DNA of 64,000 nucleotides. Source: Tyzzerella sp. (lineage in GTDB: Bacteria > Bacillota > Clostridia > Lachnospirales > Lachnospiraceae). Below, one piece after another: positions 35,427-44,687 of the stretch. The notes under the pieces are model-generated. The model saw only the letters and a program-made list of their open reading frames with translations. It was not told the origin of the DNA and searched no databases. Position numbers and translations under genes: made by a program. The stretch's first letter is position 1, and each line of letters opens with the position of its first letter. The stretch covers positions 21,033-85,032 of the forward strand of contig JAFTWA010000012.1 in assembly GCA_017465565.1 (NCBI GenBank), given 5' to 3'.

Positions 35427-37511
35427 TTATAAGTGTTTTAATGCTTCTTTCATTACAACCAATGCATAAGAAGCAAATCCATGATCATAACTTCCTTTAT
35501 GCTGCTTGTACTCCCAAAGAGTACCCGTATATTTTTCCATACTTCCAAAGAATCCTTCCACATCCTTTAGAACCAACTTGTATTCATTCATTTGAAGTAA
35601 GGCTTCCATACGAAGATATGCTCCGATAAACATATTCACAGGGAATATTTCTGGCATGACATCTTCTCGGTTTGGTGTGAATACCTCCGTAATCAAATGT
35701 TTCAAATATGCAAATTTTTCAGATAACAAATCAATGCCCCCAAATAGAACTGCATAATATTGACAAGCTTCCGAACTATCATCCAACAGAACAAGTTCTC
35801 CTGCTTCGTTTCGCACTGCATGATCTCTAAAATATCCATCTTTCAACGATTGCTGGACTGCTACTTTACGAACTTCTTCGCATCTTCGCTTGCATTCGTC
35901 ATCTTCATATAGATTCGCAATACATTCCAAAACTCTTGCATACAAGAAGTTCGTTGGATAGTTCACATCCCATGTCCATTCATTGGCAACACTCCACTCT
36001 ACAAAGTTCCAAGAAGGAAGTTTCTCAAGCAAACCATCTTCATTTTCATATTGCTTGAAGAAACCAAGGAGACCATAAATGCTTTCCTTAAAGTCTTCTT
36101 TTGCCTCTTCGTGCCCGCGTTTGCAAATATACTCTTCCACCTCTAAGATGTACCACATTGTCCATTGTGGAATGTAAGCCTGATGTTCCATTGCATCCGA
36201 TGGATAACATTTTGGCAGCATTCCAGTTGGAAGTGCACCATCATTTTTATACAAGCGGTAGTTTTCTAAAAATGCATCTTCTACCATTGTCTTACCAGAA
36301 AGCGCATACTCTGTCTTTGCAGTAAAATACGAATCGCAAAGCCATCCTGCTCTTTCTCTGGAAGGACAGTCGAAATAAAGATCTACTGCATTATGTGCAA
36401 ATGTTCGTACTGCAGCGGTATAAATGGCATCCAACACCTTGTTTCCACTATCAAGCAGTTCCACCTTGCTTGTATCAAATTCATATGTTTTCATTCCAAA
36501 GTTTTTTAAGTGAATACACCCACTTCGAACTGCAAGCATCACAAAGCGGAACGTATATGGTTCAAAACTTTGAACAGTTCTGTCGTCTCCTTTTTCAAGG
36601 AAACATTCAATGACATTATGTACATTCATATTTTGGAAAGAAAAGGTTTCTCCTTCGAAATATTCACAGAAAGAAATAACAACATCACTTTCTTCCAAAG
36701 CTTCTAATGAAGCCTTCAGAAATCCGGCTTCCACTTTTCCAAAATCGAGAAGAACATATTCTCCTTCCTTAATAAAAACTGGCAGCGTTTCTACATCACT
36801 CGTTACTTTCTGCACAAGCCTTTGTGCCCAGCCAAATGGGTGATGTTCTATTTCATCCCACACATAAAAACCCCAATCCTCGGACATCTGCCAAGAATAT
36901 TTCTGTTTTTTATATGGTAAACTCTCGTCAAATTCGTAGATTCCCCTATTTCGAATCTTGTTTAAATCGATATCTCTATATAAAGGATAAGGTGCCTTTC
37001 GTTCGATTACATTAGGGCTATTATCCACAATTTCAAATTCCACTTCACAAAGTTCCATGAAATTTTCACTTCTATAATCCCAAATTTCTGTAAAATGCCT
37101 TTGTGCTGAATACCGCTCTACTTTTTTTACCTTTGTACTAGGCAAATATGCTTTGAAATCTTTACCTGTACTTATAAGCACATTTTCTCCACTTCGAATT
37201 TCTGCTATCAAACAAGAGGGTTGTCTTACCGTTGAAATGCTTTTGCAATAGTATCCAACAGCCTCAATTCGAACTTTACATACTTCATTTTTGTTTGGTA
37301 ACGAAACTACATCTTTCTTTACATATCCTTCTGCTGCTCTAGCAGGTCCAAAGCATAGAAACTTGTCATTTACGTATACTCTATAAAAACAAGTCCCCGC
37401 AACATGTAATTCAGCAGAAGAAGTCTGGTCAAATGCCGTCTCAAACACAACAAACGTATTCATCTCCTTTGTTTTTCCCTTTGCCCATATCGGCTTTGCT
37501 TCTAAAAACAT
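35427..37511 (-). CDS. GH78-like alpha-L-rhamnosidase family protein
   Basis: A 694-residue protein without a signal peptide. An N-terminal beta-sandwich (FVVFETAFDQTSSAELHVAG, YRVYVNDKFLCFGPARAAEG in part) is followed by an (alpha/alpha)6 barrel with DLYFDCPSRERAGWLCDSYF and IPQWTMWY, the arrangement of GH78 alpha-L-rhamnosidases. Family assignment is by motif memory and should be treated as probable. The start MFLEAKPIW is chosen because AGGGAT lies 6-9 bases upstream; a longer frame would overlap the preceding gene. It is 11 bases from both neighbours in the operon. Confidence 0.8.
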   Translation of the reverse strand: MFLEAKPIWAKGKTKEMNTFVVFETAFDQTSSAELHVAGTCFYRVYVNDKFLCFGPARAAEGYVKKDVVSLPNKNEVCKVRIEAVGYYCKSISTVRQPSCLIAEIRSGENVLISTGKDFKAYLPSTKVKKVERYSAQRHFTEIWDYRSENFMELCEVEFEIVDNSPNVIERKAPYPLYRDIDLNKIRNRGIYEFDESLPYKKQKYSWQMSEDWGFYVWDEIEHHPFGWAQRLVQKVTSDVETLPVFIKEGEYVLLDFGKVEAGFLKASLEALEESDVVISFCEYFEGETFSFQNMNVHNVIECFLEKGDDRTVQSFEPYTFRFVMLAVRSGCIHLKNFGMKTYEFDTSKVELLDSGNKVLDAIYTAAVRTFAHNAVDLYFDCPSRERAGWLCDSYFTAKTEYALSGKTMVEDAFLENYRLYKNDGALPTGMLPKCYPSDAMEHQAYIPQWTMWYILEVEEYICKRGHEEAKEDFKESIYGLLGFFKQYENEDGLLEKLPSWNFVEWSVANEWTWDVNYPTNFLYARVLECIANLYEDDECKRRCEEVRKVAVQQSLKDGYFRDHAVRNEAGELVLLDDSSEACQYYAVLFGGIDLLSEKFAYLKHLITEVFTPNREDVMPEIFPVNMFIGAYLRMEALLQMNEYKLVLKDVEGFFGSMEKYTGTLWEYKQHKGSYDHGFASYALVVMKEALKHL

Positions 37512-37522
37512 CTTATCCCTCA

Positions 37523-38365
37523 CTATAAAAACATATAATCTCCATAAGCGTGTGGGAATGATGCTTGTACACCAAGTTCGTCCATCCACGCTCTTGTTTC
37601 CAATGTCTTCCACGGTCCTGAATCTTTTCCACCACCGTTATCATTTTCCCACAACCAATCTGGTGTGCAGTAAAGGCAGATTTTAGGCATTACCACTGAA
37701 TAAAATTCCTTTGTAACACCTCTTTGCCCGTGATGAGCCATTTGTACAATATCTTGACGCAACTTATCATGTGGACACATCTCTAACAATTTGTTTCCAC
37801 CTTCTACAGCCAAATCCCCCAAAAATAAAACCGAACGTTTTGGGAAATGTACTAAAAAAGCGATTGTTGTATCATTAAAATCCTTGTATGTCTCATATCC
37901 GTCCAAATCATTCAAAACCTCAATAAAAAGGTCATCTACACAAATAATACTCTCTTTATTTAAAGTCTTTGGAACAATACCATATTGATTGATATACGAA
38001 TAAAACTTTTCCAAATAACGTCCAAGTCTTTCGCTTTTGCTGCGAACCCATTCCAATGGTGGGAAACTAAAATACATTTCTCCAATTTCCATCTTTGGAT
38101 TTTCGATATTTTCCATGATCCACAAAAGTCCTCCAAAATGATCATCATGTGCATGTGTAAAAATCCATGTATCTACCCTTCCACCTACACTTTGAATCAA
38201 CTCATAGAGATATTTTCCATCCTCGTCCTTTTGATAGTTCCCACTGTCAATCAAAATAATTTTTCCATTTTGACTTTTGATCATATACAACATGGATTGA
38301 ATATGACTACGATTTGCCACTTGAATCAATTGACCTCCACCAAGGCCTAAATCTACTATGTTCAT
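37523..38365 (-). CDS. Metallo-beta-lactamase-fold hydrolase (cytoplasmic)
   Basis: A 280-residue protein with the metal motif THAHDDHFGG (His71, His73, Asp75, His76), a later VLFLGDLAVEGG and MAHHGQRGVTKEF, which is the ComEC/Rec2-like or lactonase-like subtype pattern. No signal peptide is present. The substrate is unknown. It lies inside the glycan operon, between the TIM-barrel isomerase and the GH78-like gene, and a second protein with the same fold is the lipoprotein encoded upstream. Confidence 0.85.
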   Translation of the reverse strand: MNIVDLGLGGGQLIQVANRSHIQSMLYMIKSQNGKIILIDSGNYQKDEDGKYLYELIQSVGGRVDTWIFTHAHDDHFGGLLWIMENIENPKMEIGEMYFSFPPLEWVRSKSERLGRYLEKFYSYINQYGIVPKTLNKESIICVDDLFIEVLNDLDGYETYKDFNDTTIAFLVHFPKRSVLFLGDLAVEGGNKLLEMCPHDKLRQDIVQMAHHGQRGVTKEFYSVVMPKICLYCTPDWLWENDNGGGKDSGPWKTLETRAWMDELGVQASFPHAYGDYMFL

Positions 38366-38370
38366 CTAAT

Positions 38371-39240
38371 TTATTTCCTTTCGCCAGAAGCTAATTCTGC
38401 TATATATTTTGCTTTTCGATAAAGCAGTTCTTCTTCTGCTTTTACCAACTCTAATGGCATTTGTTTTGGTGTGTGAAGTTCTAAATTAATGACTCCAGCA
38501 TATCCTATTTCACAAAGTGATCTTCCAAACGATTCCCAATCAATGACCCCAGCAAATGGATGCGCATGAATGTCGTATTTTCCGTTATTATCGTGAATAT
38601 GAAGTGTTTCCAAATATTCTTTTCCAATGAGACGAACATCATCTGCTGGTGACGACTTCATAATTGCACTGTGTCCAGTGTCCAAACACACTTTAAAATA
38701 ATCGCTGTTAATTAATTTCACAAACTCTAATACCTTTGCAGAAGAAGCTATACTAAGGTCTGGCATAGGCATATTTTCGAAGCAAATGATGACTCCATGC
38801 TCTTTTCCCACTTGTGTCAATCTTCCCATAAACTCCAAGTTCATATCCCACGTTTCTTTCGCATATCCTTCATCACTTCGTGTAAATGGCATAATTGGAT
38901 GAATCACCATACGTTTGCTGCCCAATGCAGCTGTACCTTCAATAGAGCGACACATCTTATCAAAACGCTCTTCTCTATCTTCTTCTGTGATATCTTTTGG
39001 TGGATATCTCCATGGCCCATGTGTCTGGAAAATTTCTATACCAGCCTGTTTACACATTTCTGATTGTTCTTGTAAATACGAAATAAATTGGCTGTGTTTC
39101 TTTTGAAACAACTCTGTGTCAGTATTGATAAATTCCTGATAATCCATAGAACTATACCCTTGACATTTCATTCGATAAGTTCCCTCTGCAAAACCATACG
39201 GCTTTGTGTAATTAAATTCCCCGATTCCAATTCTTAACAT
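38371..39240 (-). CDS. Sugar phosphate isomerase/epimerase (xylose isomerase-like TIM barrel)
   Basis: A 289-residue AP-endonuclease-2-type TIM barrel. Family features are QTHGPWRYPP, IHPIMPFTRSDEG, ICFENMPMPD (metal-binding Glu), CLDTGHSAIM and TLHIHDNNGKYDIHAHPFAG (in part: LHIHDNNGKYDIHAH). Members isomerise or epimerise sugars and inositols or act on 3-keto sugars; the exact reaction cannot be read from sequence. It is 5 bases upstream of the metallo-beta-lactamase-fold gene and 79 bases after the binding-protein gene. Confidence 0.82.
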   Translation of the reverse strand: MLRIGIGEFNYTKPYGFAEGTYRMKCQGYSSMDYQEFINTDTELFQKKHSQFISYLQEQSEMCKQAGIEIFQTHGPWRYPPKDITEEDREERFDKMCRSIEGTAALGSKRMVIHPIMPFTRSDEGYAKETWDMNLEFMGRLTQVGKEHGVIICFENMPMPDLSIASSAKVLEFVKLINSDYFKVCLDTGHSAIMKSSPADDVRLIGKEYLETLHIHDNNGKYDIHAHPFAGVIDWESFGRSLCEIGYAGVINLELHTPKQMPLELVKAEEELLYRKAKYIAELASGERK

Positions 39241-39274
39241 GCTTCGGATCCTTTCTACGATTTAATCCCACCAA

Positions 39275-39308
39275 GCCGCTCACGTATAATCACTTATACG
39301 TAAGCGGC
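39275..39308 (-). promoter_or_regulatory. Intercistronic hairpin after the solute-binding protein gene
   Basis: Arms 39275-39289 and 39294-39308 pair over 15 positions with one mismatch and a 4-base loop, 11 bases after the stop codon. No U-tract follows on the minus strand, so it is likely a 3' stabiliser that keeps the binding-protein mRNA more abundant than downstream genes. Confidence 0.65.
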
Positions 39309-39319
39309 CCATGTAATTG

Positions 39320-40906
39320 CTATTTATTTAAATCATCTAGTACTGCTCCTACCATAGACTCATATGTAGATAAGAAGGTGTTCCATTCTGATTTAATATC
39401 ATTTTTGTTGTAGATTAATGTACCAATAGTACTTGTTGGTGATACGCTGAAGTTCCTATAACTATCTGTTGTCATCATCTCATAATCGTAATCAAGAGGA
39501 ATCACCATTCCTGCGTTTCTTACATCATACAATTTTGTACATAATTCCACTTCATAGTCATATACACCTGGGCAATTTGAGCCTTTGTAGTACATTAAGT
39601 CGTCACCATACCCCCATACAAAGAAGAATCTTGAAGGAGAGACTTCAAATAAAGTTTCTGCTGAACCAATCATTTCAATTGTTCCATCTTCCGCAAAATC
39701 CCAATGTTCTCCTTGAATACCAAGTGCACTACTGATTTCTCCTTCTGCCGTACAGAAATAGTCAATCATATCAAGAATACGTACCATTGCTTCGTCCGAA
39801 CAGTTTGCACTGAATCCAGAAATTAACCAGTAATTGTCATCTTCTCGTGTCATAACAGTTCCATCATCTGTTGCAATGGCTGCCATACCGTAGGTATCCC
39901 ATAATTTTTGACGTTGTTCCATATCATTCGTTTCGTATCCATCGCTAAGAAGGATTTGGTCGATCATGTTTGAATATTCCCCAACTGCACCTGCATATAA
40001 ACATGCTGGAATTTGTCCATACCAATAGTTTTGGAATTGAGCTAATAACCCTTCTGTAGTTAAGTTAGGATTTACATAACCTTCTGTTTTCCATGTTCTC
40101 ATTTCTTCGATCACATCCAAATATTCATCTAATGCAGGTGTATATTTGTATCCGCTGCCATCGTTATAGAATGTAGGATAGTTGATTCCTTTTAACGATT
40201 GCATGAATGTTGTGAAAGAATCTAAGTTTGTTCCGAGATAGTTATTTGAGCAAAGACCTGCTGCTTCTACTTTTTCAAAATACTCTAAAAGTTCTGATAC
40301 TTTGATTACGCCGTCAGCACCAAGATTTTCCATGCCTACTTGTTTTGCCCAGTCTTTACGGTAATAAACAGAAGTATGTCTTGTTACTGTTTCCATTTCT
40401 GCTAAATTACCAAATGTAGCATGTGGAATCATATAAAGTTGTCCATCTACTGTAAATAGCTCTTCTGCTCCTGAAGCTTCTACCATCTTTGCAAGATTTG
40501 GCCAAGTTTCTTTCCAATTTTCTGGAAGTGCCTTGATTGCTCCCATATTGGCATACTCTGTCACTTCAAGATGTGACATTTCATTCATCGTAAACATATC
40601 TGGAAGTGTATTCCCGTTAATCCACACTTGTGTAGAGCTGTCTGCTCCAGAGTTCGCCCATGCATCGATTTCTACATTGAATTTTTCGCAGATATATTTG
40701 TAGAATTCATCTTCTTCCAAATCGTATCCCGCATCAGCATAATGTAAGCTGTAATATGTAGTACATGAGAATGCTACTTTTTCACTGTAGTCTCCAGCAG
40801 TCCCACTTCCATTTCCGCCATTATCCTTACCACAACCAACAAGTGACAACACCATAACGATTGCTAACGATAATGTAAATACTCTTTTCATCCATACTTT
40901 TCTCAT
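39320..40906 (-). CDS. ABC transporter sugar-binding lipoprotein
   Basis: Extracellular solute-binding protein, 528 residues, anchored by a lipobox (SLVGC, Cys25) and followed by a Gly/Asn/Ser-rich linker. Large size and pattern (WINGNTLPDMFTMNEM, LPENWKETWPNLAKMVE, YYRKDWAKQVG) match the LipO/YtcQ type that works with LplB/LplC-like permeases for oligosaccharides. GGAGGAAG precedes the ATG. It lies 24 bases after the second permease gene. Ligand probably an oligosaccharide released from a rhamnose-containing glycan. Confidence 0.9.
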   Translation of the reverse strand: MRKVWMKRVFTLSLAIVMVLSLVGCGKDNGGNGSGTAGDYSEKVAFSCTTYYSLHYADAGYDLEEDEFYKYICEKFNVEIDAWANSGADSSTQVWINGNTLPDMFTMNEMSHLEVTEYANMGAIKALPENWKETWPNLAKMVEASGAEELFTVDGQLYMIPHATFGNLAEMETVTRHTSVYYRKDWAKQVGMENLGADGVIKVSELLEYFEKVEAAGLCSNNYLGTNLDSFTTFMQSLKGINYPTFYNDGSGYKYTPALDEYLDVIEEMRTWKTEGYVNPNLTTEGLLAQFQNYWYGQIPACLYAGAVGEYSNMIDQILLSDGYETNDMEQRQKLWDTYGMAAIATDDGTVMTREDDNYWLISGFSANCSDEAMVRILDMIDYFCTAEGEISSALGIQGEHWDFAEDGTIEMIGSAETLFEVSPSRFFFVWGYGDDLMYYKGSNCPGVYDYEVELCTKLYDVRNAGMVIPLDYDYEMMTTDSYRNFSVSPTSTIGTLIYNKNDIKSEWNTFLSTYESMVGAVLDDLNK

Positions 40907-40930
40907 CTTTCTTCCTCCAATTCATGTTTT

Positions 40931-41824
40931 CTACATCTTTACCGAACCTACCATAATACCTTTTACAAAGTATTTTTGAATAAATGGATAAATCAACATA
41001 ATTGGTAATACAACTGCAAAAACACTAGCCATTTGTACACCAATTGCAAATGTTTGTCCTGCTCCAACGCTTCCTGTTTCTGCTTTTAAAATGTTGTTTG
41101 CACCCAAAATACTTCTCAAATAAACCTGTAATAGATTTTTATCCGAATCCGTTAATATGAGTGTTGGCCAATACCATCCATTCCAAAGGTCCACAAATGT
41201 AAATAAACTGTATGTAGCAATTACTGGTTTGTTCAGCGGTATCATTACTTTGAAAAATGTTTGAATCTGTGTTGCACCATCAATGAGCGCTGATTCTTCT
41301 AATTCCTTAGGAATTCCTTCAAACCCTTTCATAATGATAATTACATGACTCACCGAACAAAGCGTTAACATAATTACACCAGTAAATGTATTGTTGAGAT
41401 TTAAATTTTTAATATTCAAATATGTAGGAATTGTTCCTCCACTGAAAAACATCGCGCAAATGAAATACATAAACACAACACGCTTTCCTACAAACTTACG
41501 AGACAATGCATAAGCTGCCATTGTCATAACAACCATACCCAAAATTGTTCCAATGATGCTCACAATAATTGTGTTCTTGTATGCTATAAGGAGTCCGCTT
41601 CCTCTAGCAAAAACACTAATATAATTTGCCCAAGTTAATTCTTTTGGCCACAATGAAAATGGTTGCTTAATATATGCTTCGTTTGTGCTTAGCGAGGTTA
41701 CAATAATGCTCCAAAACGGAATCACTAGCACAAGAAATAAAATCGTCAAAGTCACAAATACAACAATATCAAATGCATCTATTTTTCTCTTACGATTTGC
41801 ATGACCATCATTTTTCTTTGCCAT
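40931..41824 (-). CDS. Carbohydrate ABC transporter permease (LplC/YtcP type)
   Basis: Inner-membrane permease of a CUT1-type importer, 297 residues and six membrane helices. The EAA loop that contacts the ATPase reads EGIPKELEESALIDGATQIQTFFKVMIPL (core: EESALIDGATQ). The N-terminal KRKIDAFDIVVF and SLSTNEAYIKQPFSLWPKEL are typical of the YtcP subtype. Its start overlaps the upstream permease stop by one base. No ATP-binding subunit is encoded here, so a shared MsmX-like ATPase elsewhere is expected. Confidence 0.93.
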   Translation of the reverse strand: MAKKNDGHANRKRKIDAFDIVVFVTLTILFLVLVIPFWSIIVTSLSTNEAYIKQPFSLWPKELTWANYISVFARGSGLLIAYKNTIIVSIIGTILGMVVMTMAAYALSRKFVGKRVVFMYFICAMFFSGGTIPTYLNIKNLNLNNTFTGVIMLTLCSVSHVIIIMKGFEGIPKELEESALIDGATQIQTFFKVMIPLNKPVIATYSLFTFVDLWNGWYWPTLILTDSDKNLLQVYLRSILGANNILKAETGSVGAGQTFAIGVQMASVFAVVLPIMLIYPFIQKYFVKGIMVGSVKM

Positions 41825-42837
41825 TATGCATTACCTCCCCTCTTTTTTAATACTTTTTTCGTGTTTACACGTTTTTCAAAGCTATACATCTGTTCCCCAG
41901 AAATAATTCCTGATAGTTTATTCGCAATCATAAGAAGAATAAATCCAATGACTGACTTAAATAGACCTACCGCAGTAGAGAATCCATAATCAGGAAGTGC
42001 AAGAAACGTAATATCGTAAATATATGCATCCAAGATTTGCACAGAACTTGATACAACCGGATTTCTCATATTGAAGATTTGATCAAATCCACCGCTTAAT
42101 AATGTGGAAATCTTCATAATCAGTTGTAATGCAATAATCGGTTTCATGCCCGAAAGTGTAATGTGCCAGATTCGACGCAGACGTCCTGCCCCATCCATTT
42201 CCGCTGCTTCATAAAGCGTCGGATCAATCCCCGCTATAGTCGCCAGATACAGAATCGAACTCCATCCCATTCCCTTCCAGTTAGCGGTCACAAAAATCAA
42301 TGTTCGGAAAATTCCTGTATCGCTCAAAAAACTAATTGATTCTCCTCCTAATGATTGAATCACACTGTCAATTGGTCCATTTACTGCAAAAAGGTTATTA
42401 ATCATACCTGCAATAATTACCCATGAAATAAAATGTGGGAATGTAAATACCGTTTGATATATCTTTTTCAATCTATTACCACGCATTTCTGAAAGCAAAA
42501 TCGCTAAAACAATCGGTGGAACAAACTCAAAAATAATACGTTGTACACTCAAAATCACAGTGATTTTAATAGATTCAATTGCCTGTGGAGTGGCAAAGAG
42601 ACGCTCAAAATTCTTAAGTCCAATCCACTCTCCCGACCAAAGTGAACCGATCTTGTATTTCTTAAAAGCAAGAATGATTCCAGATGTCGGTATATAATGG
42701 AAGAATAATAACCATAAAATCATTGGTAATAACAGAAGATATATATATCTAGCCTGCCATAATTTCGTCCATATAGACGACTCTACTTTTGGGGCTAATA
42801 CTGGCACTTCTTCCTGTTTTTTCTTTGTTTTTCTCAT
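41824..42837 (-). CDS. Carbohydrate ABC transporter permease (LplB type)
   Basis: Partner permease of 337 residues with six membrane helices after a basic N-terminus. The EAA loop reads GIDPTLYEAAEMDGAGRLRRIWHITLSGM (core: YEAAEMDGAGRLRRIW). GIILAFKKYKIGSLWSGEWIGLKNFE (part: IILAFKKYKIG, WIGLKNFE) is typical of the LplB subtype. It begins 5 bases after the lipoprotein gene upstream and forms the membrane channel with the LplC-type protein. Confidence 0.93.
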   Translation of the reverse strand: MRKTKKKQEEVPVLAPKVESSIWTKLWQARYIYLLLLPMILWLLFFHYIPTSGIILAFKKYKIGSLWSGEWIGLKNFERLFATPQAIESIKITVILSVQRIIFEFVPPIVLAILLSEMRGNRLKKIYQTVFTFPHFISWVIIAGMINNLFAVNGPIDSVIQSLGGESISFLSDTGIFRTLIFVTANWKGMGWSSILYLATIAGIDPTLYEAAEMDGAGRLRRIWHITLSGMKPIIALQLIMKISTLLSGGFDQIFNMRNPVVSSSVQILDAYIYDITFLALPDYGFSTAVGLFKSVIGFILLMIANKLSGIISGEQMYSFEKRVNTKKVLKKRGGNA

Positions 42838-42842
42838 TTCAT

Positions 42843-44618
42843 TTACCCCTTAAACATTTCCTTGTGATAAATCACAACAGCTTTTTCATCCTCAAACGCA
42901 AAACCATAAGTATCTTGTTCACAATATACGCCTTGACTATATTTTTCACCGAATGCATACTGTGCTTTTGTTGTTGCATTATTGTTCACATTGTAAACAT
43001 CTGCACCTGCTAAGAAATATTGAGGTGCTGTCGCAACAAAATAGCTTTCAGGAATATTGTTATAGAGATGATGTGGAATTAATGCCAATGTGCTCTTCAA
43101 TGTTTCTGTTGTGAAATTCTTTTCAATTGCTGCACAAGTCGTGTAATTCATATCTCCTGTCATTAAAAGAGACATACCGTCTGATGTCGTAAGTTTAATG
43201 ACTGTGGAAGCGTCATTTGATGAATCCGCAGAACCATCTCCTGCCCAGATTGCTGACTTTGTAGCTAGATCCTCATGTGTGTAAATAACTTCCATTTTTA
43301 CATCAGCAATTTGAAGCACATCTCCTGTGTGAAGCTTTGTTTCTGCATATTTGAAAGAACTTACACCTTTTCCAATGTTGTTTACTACAACATCTGAAAC
43401 TTCTACTTTATCTTTATCTGGTAAATTCACTAAAAGTCGTTCCAAATTAATGTTAGAGCCAAAATTAGTTAAGAATGCTGCTACACCATTTGCATGGTCT
43501 CCATGGCCATGTGTAATGTACCATGCAGAAATTCGTATTTTTTCTCCTTTCGATTGTCCTGTCACCTCATACAAGAAATCCAAAAATTCTGCTTGCTTTT
43601 CATAATCTAATTGGATATCACTATCTCCGCCATCAATGACAATTACACTGTTGTCTGCACATTTGATTACCATCGATAATCCACCACGAATTGCGATTGA
43701 ATCATTCTTTGTGCTATCATCGTAATATCTACGATAGAGTCCGTATAGATACATCTCTGTACGTTCTCCTTCTTTTGGTTCATAAGTGTAAGAAACATCA
43801 TTGAGCGCGATAGATGAACCGTCCCAAATAATATCTGTTACACCTTCATTAGAAAAATAATTTACGGATACTTTACATTCATCATTTGTATATCGATAAA
43901 ATATATTGTTTTCCATTGTATTTTCGCTAATTTTCTTAAATCCATTTTCTTCTAGCAGTTTTGCATAAGCTACTACTTCTTTTTCTGTTGTATTAAGGGC
44001 TGATTGCATCAGACATTTATCTTCATTTCGTGCCGAGTCAGTAACCGTTGTTCCACAATCGTATACGGCACTTAATTCTTCCCCGCCCCAGTAAGAAGGG
44101 ATTTCTGTCAAAAGCCACCCTTCACGGAAATATCCCTTCATAATATGCTCTTCATCTAATTTACCTGTCACACTAAAAGTCGAAGTCTCTTTATCGTAAC
44201 TGCAAAGTGTCATAAAGTGGTCCATTGCAGCTTTTAAAGCCGATGGTGTAGACCCGTTAATTACAATGTCTTTTCCTACTTTCTTCACACACCAATATGC
44301 TTCTTGACCTTTCAATTCCGGAATTTTACATTCGTCACGATTTAATTGACCAATTAAGATTTCAGCGGTCTTATTTGGTTCTTTCACGTCTGCTTCATAC
44401 ACCAAGGATGGTGCGCTTCCACAGGAATCTTTTAATGTATCAGTAAGAGTTGAAATTGATGCTGCTTCATCTACACCCATTTGCATTGAACAAACTATTT
44501 CGTAGTTATATGCATCTTCTGAATAGATAACCGCAGAATCTTCAGAGGTTCCACAAGAGGTAGCAAGTAACATCATGCATCCTGCGGCAAAAGCAGTTAG
44601 TAAGTTTCTTTTTTTCAT
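42843..44618 (-). CDS. Metallo-beta-lactamase-fold lipoprotein
   Basis: A 591-residue extracellular lipoprotein: signal peptide with lipobox LATSC (Cys22), an N-terminal region of about 280 residues without a recognised family, and a C-terminal metallo-beta-lactamase-like domain with YITHGHGDHANG (His370, His372, Asp374, His375), a later MTGDMNYTT and LIPHHLYNN. AGAGGAT precedes the ATG. A surface hydrolase of this fold inside a glycan import operon is unusual; removal of an ester or a lactone from the glycan is one possible role, not shown. Confidence 0.82.
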   Translation of the reverse strand: MKKRNLLTAFAAGCMMLLATSCGTSEDSAVIYSEDAYNYEIVCSMQMGVDEAASISTLTDTLKDSCGSAPSLVYEADVKEPNKTAEILIGQLNRDECKIPELKGQEAYWCVKKVGKDIVINGSTPSALKAAMDHFMTLCSYDKETSTFSVTGKLDEEHIMKGYFREGWLLTEIPSYWGGEELSAVYDCGTTVTDSARNEDKCLMQSALNTTEKEVVAYAKLLEENGFKKISENTMENNIFYRYTNDECKVSVNYFSNEGVTDIIWDGSSIALNDVSYTYEPKEGERTEMYLYGLYRRYYDDSTKNDSIAIRGGLSMVIKCADNSVIVIDGGDSDIQLDYEKQAEFLDFLYEVTGQSKGEKIRISAWYITHGHGDHANGVAAFLTNFGSNINLERLLVNLPDKDKVEVSDVVVNNIGKGVSSFKYAETKLHTGDVLQIADVKMEVIYTHEDLATKSAIWAGDGSADSSNDASTVIKLTTSDGMSLLMTGDMNYTTCAAIEKNFTTETLKSTLALIPHHLYNNIPESYFVATAPQYFLAGADVYNVNNNATTKAQYAFGEKYSQGVYCEQDTYGFAFEDEKAVVIYHKEMFKG

Positions 44619-44650
44619 ATTACATATCCTCTTTCATTGAATATTTATTT

Positions 44651-44675
44651 TGTAGGGAGCAAATTACTCCCTACA
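44651..44675 (-). promoter_or_regulatory. Intercistronic hairpin after the GLUG protein gene
   Basis: TGTAGGGAG (44651-44659) and CTCCCTACA (44667-44675), a perfect 9-bp stem, 12 bases after the giant gene's stop codon. No U-tract follows on the minus strand, so read-through into the lipoprotein gene is expected. Confidence 0.6.
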
Positions 44676-44687
44676 TATAAATATGAG

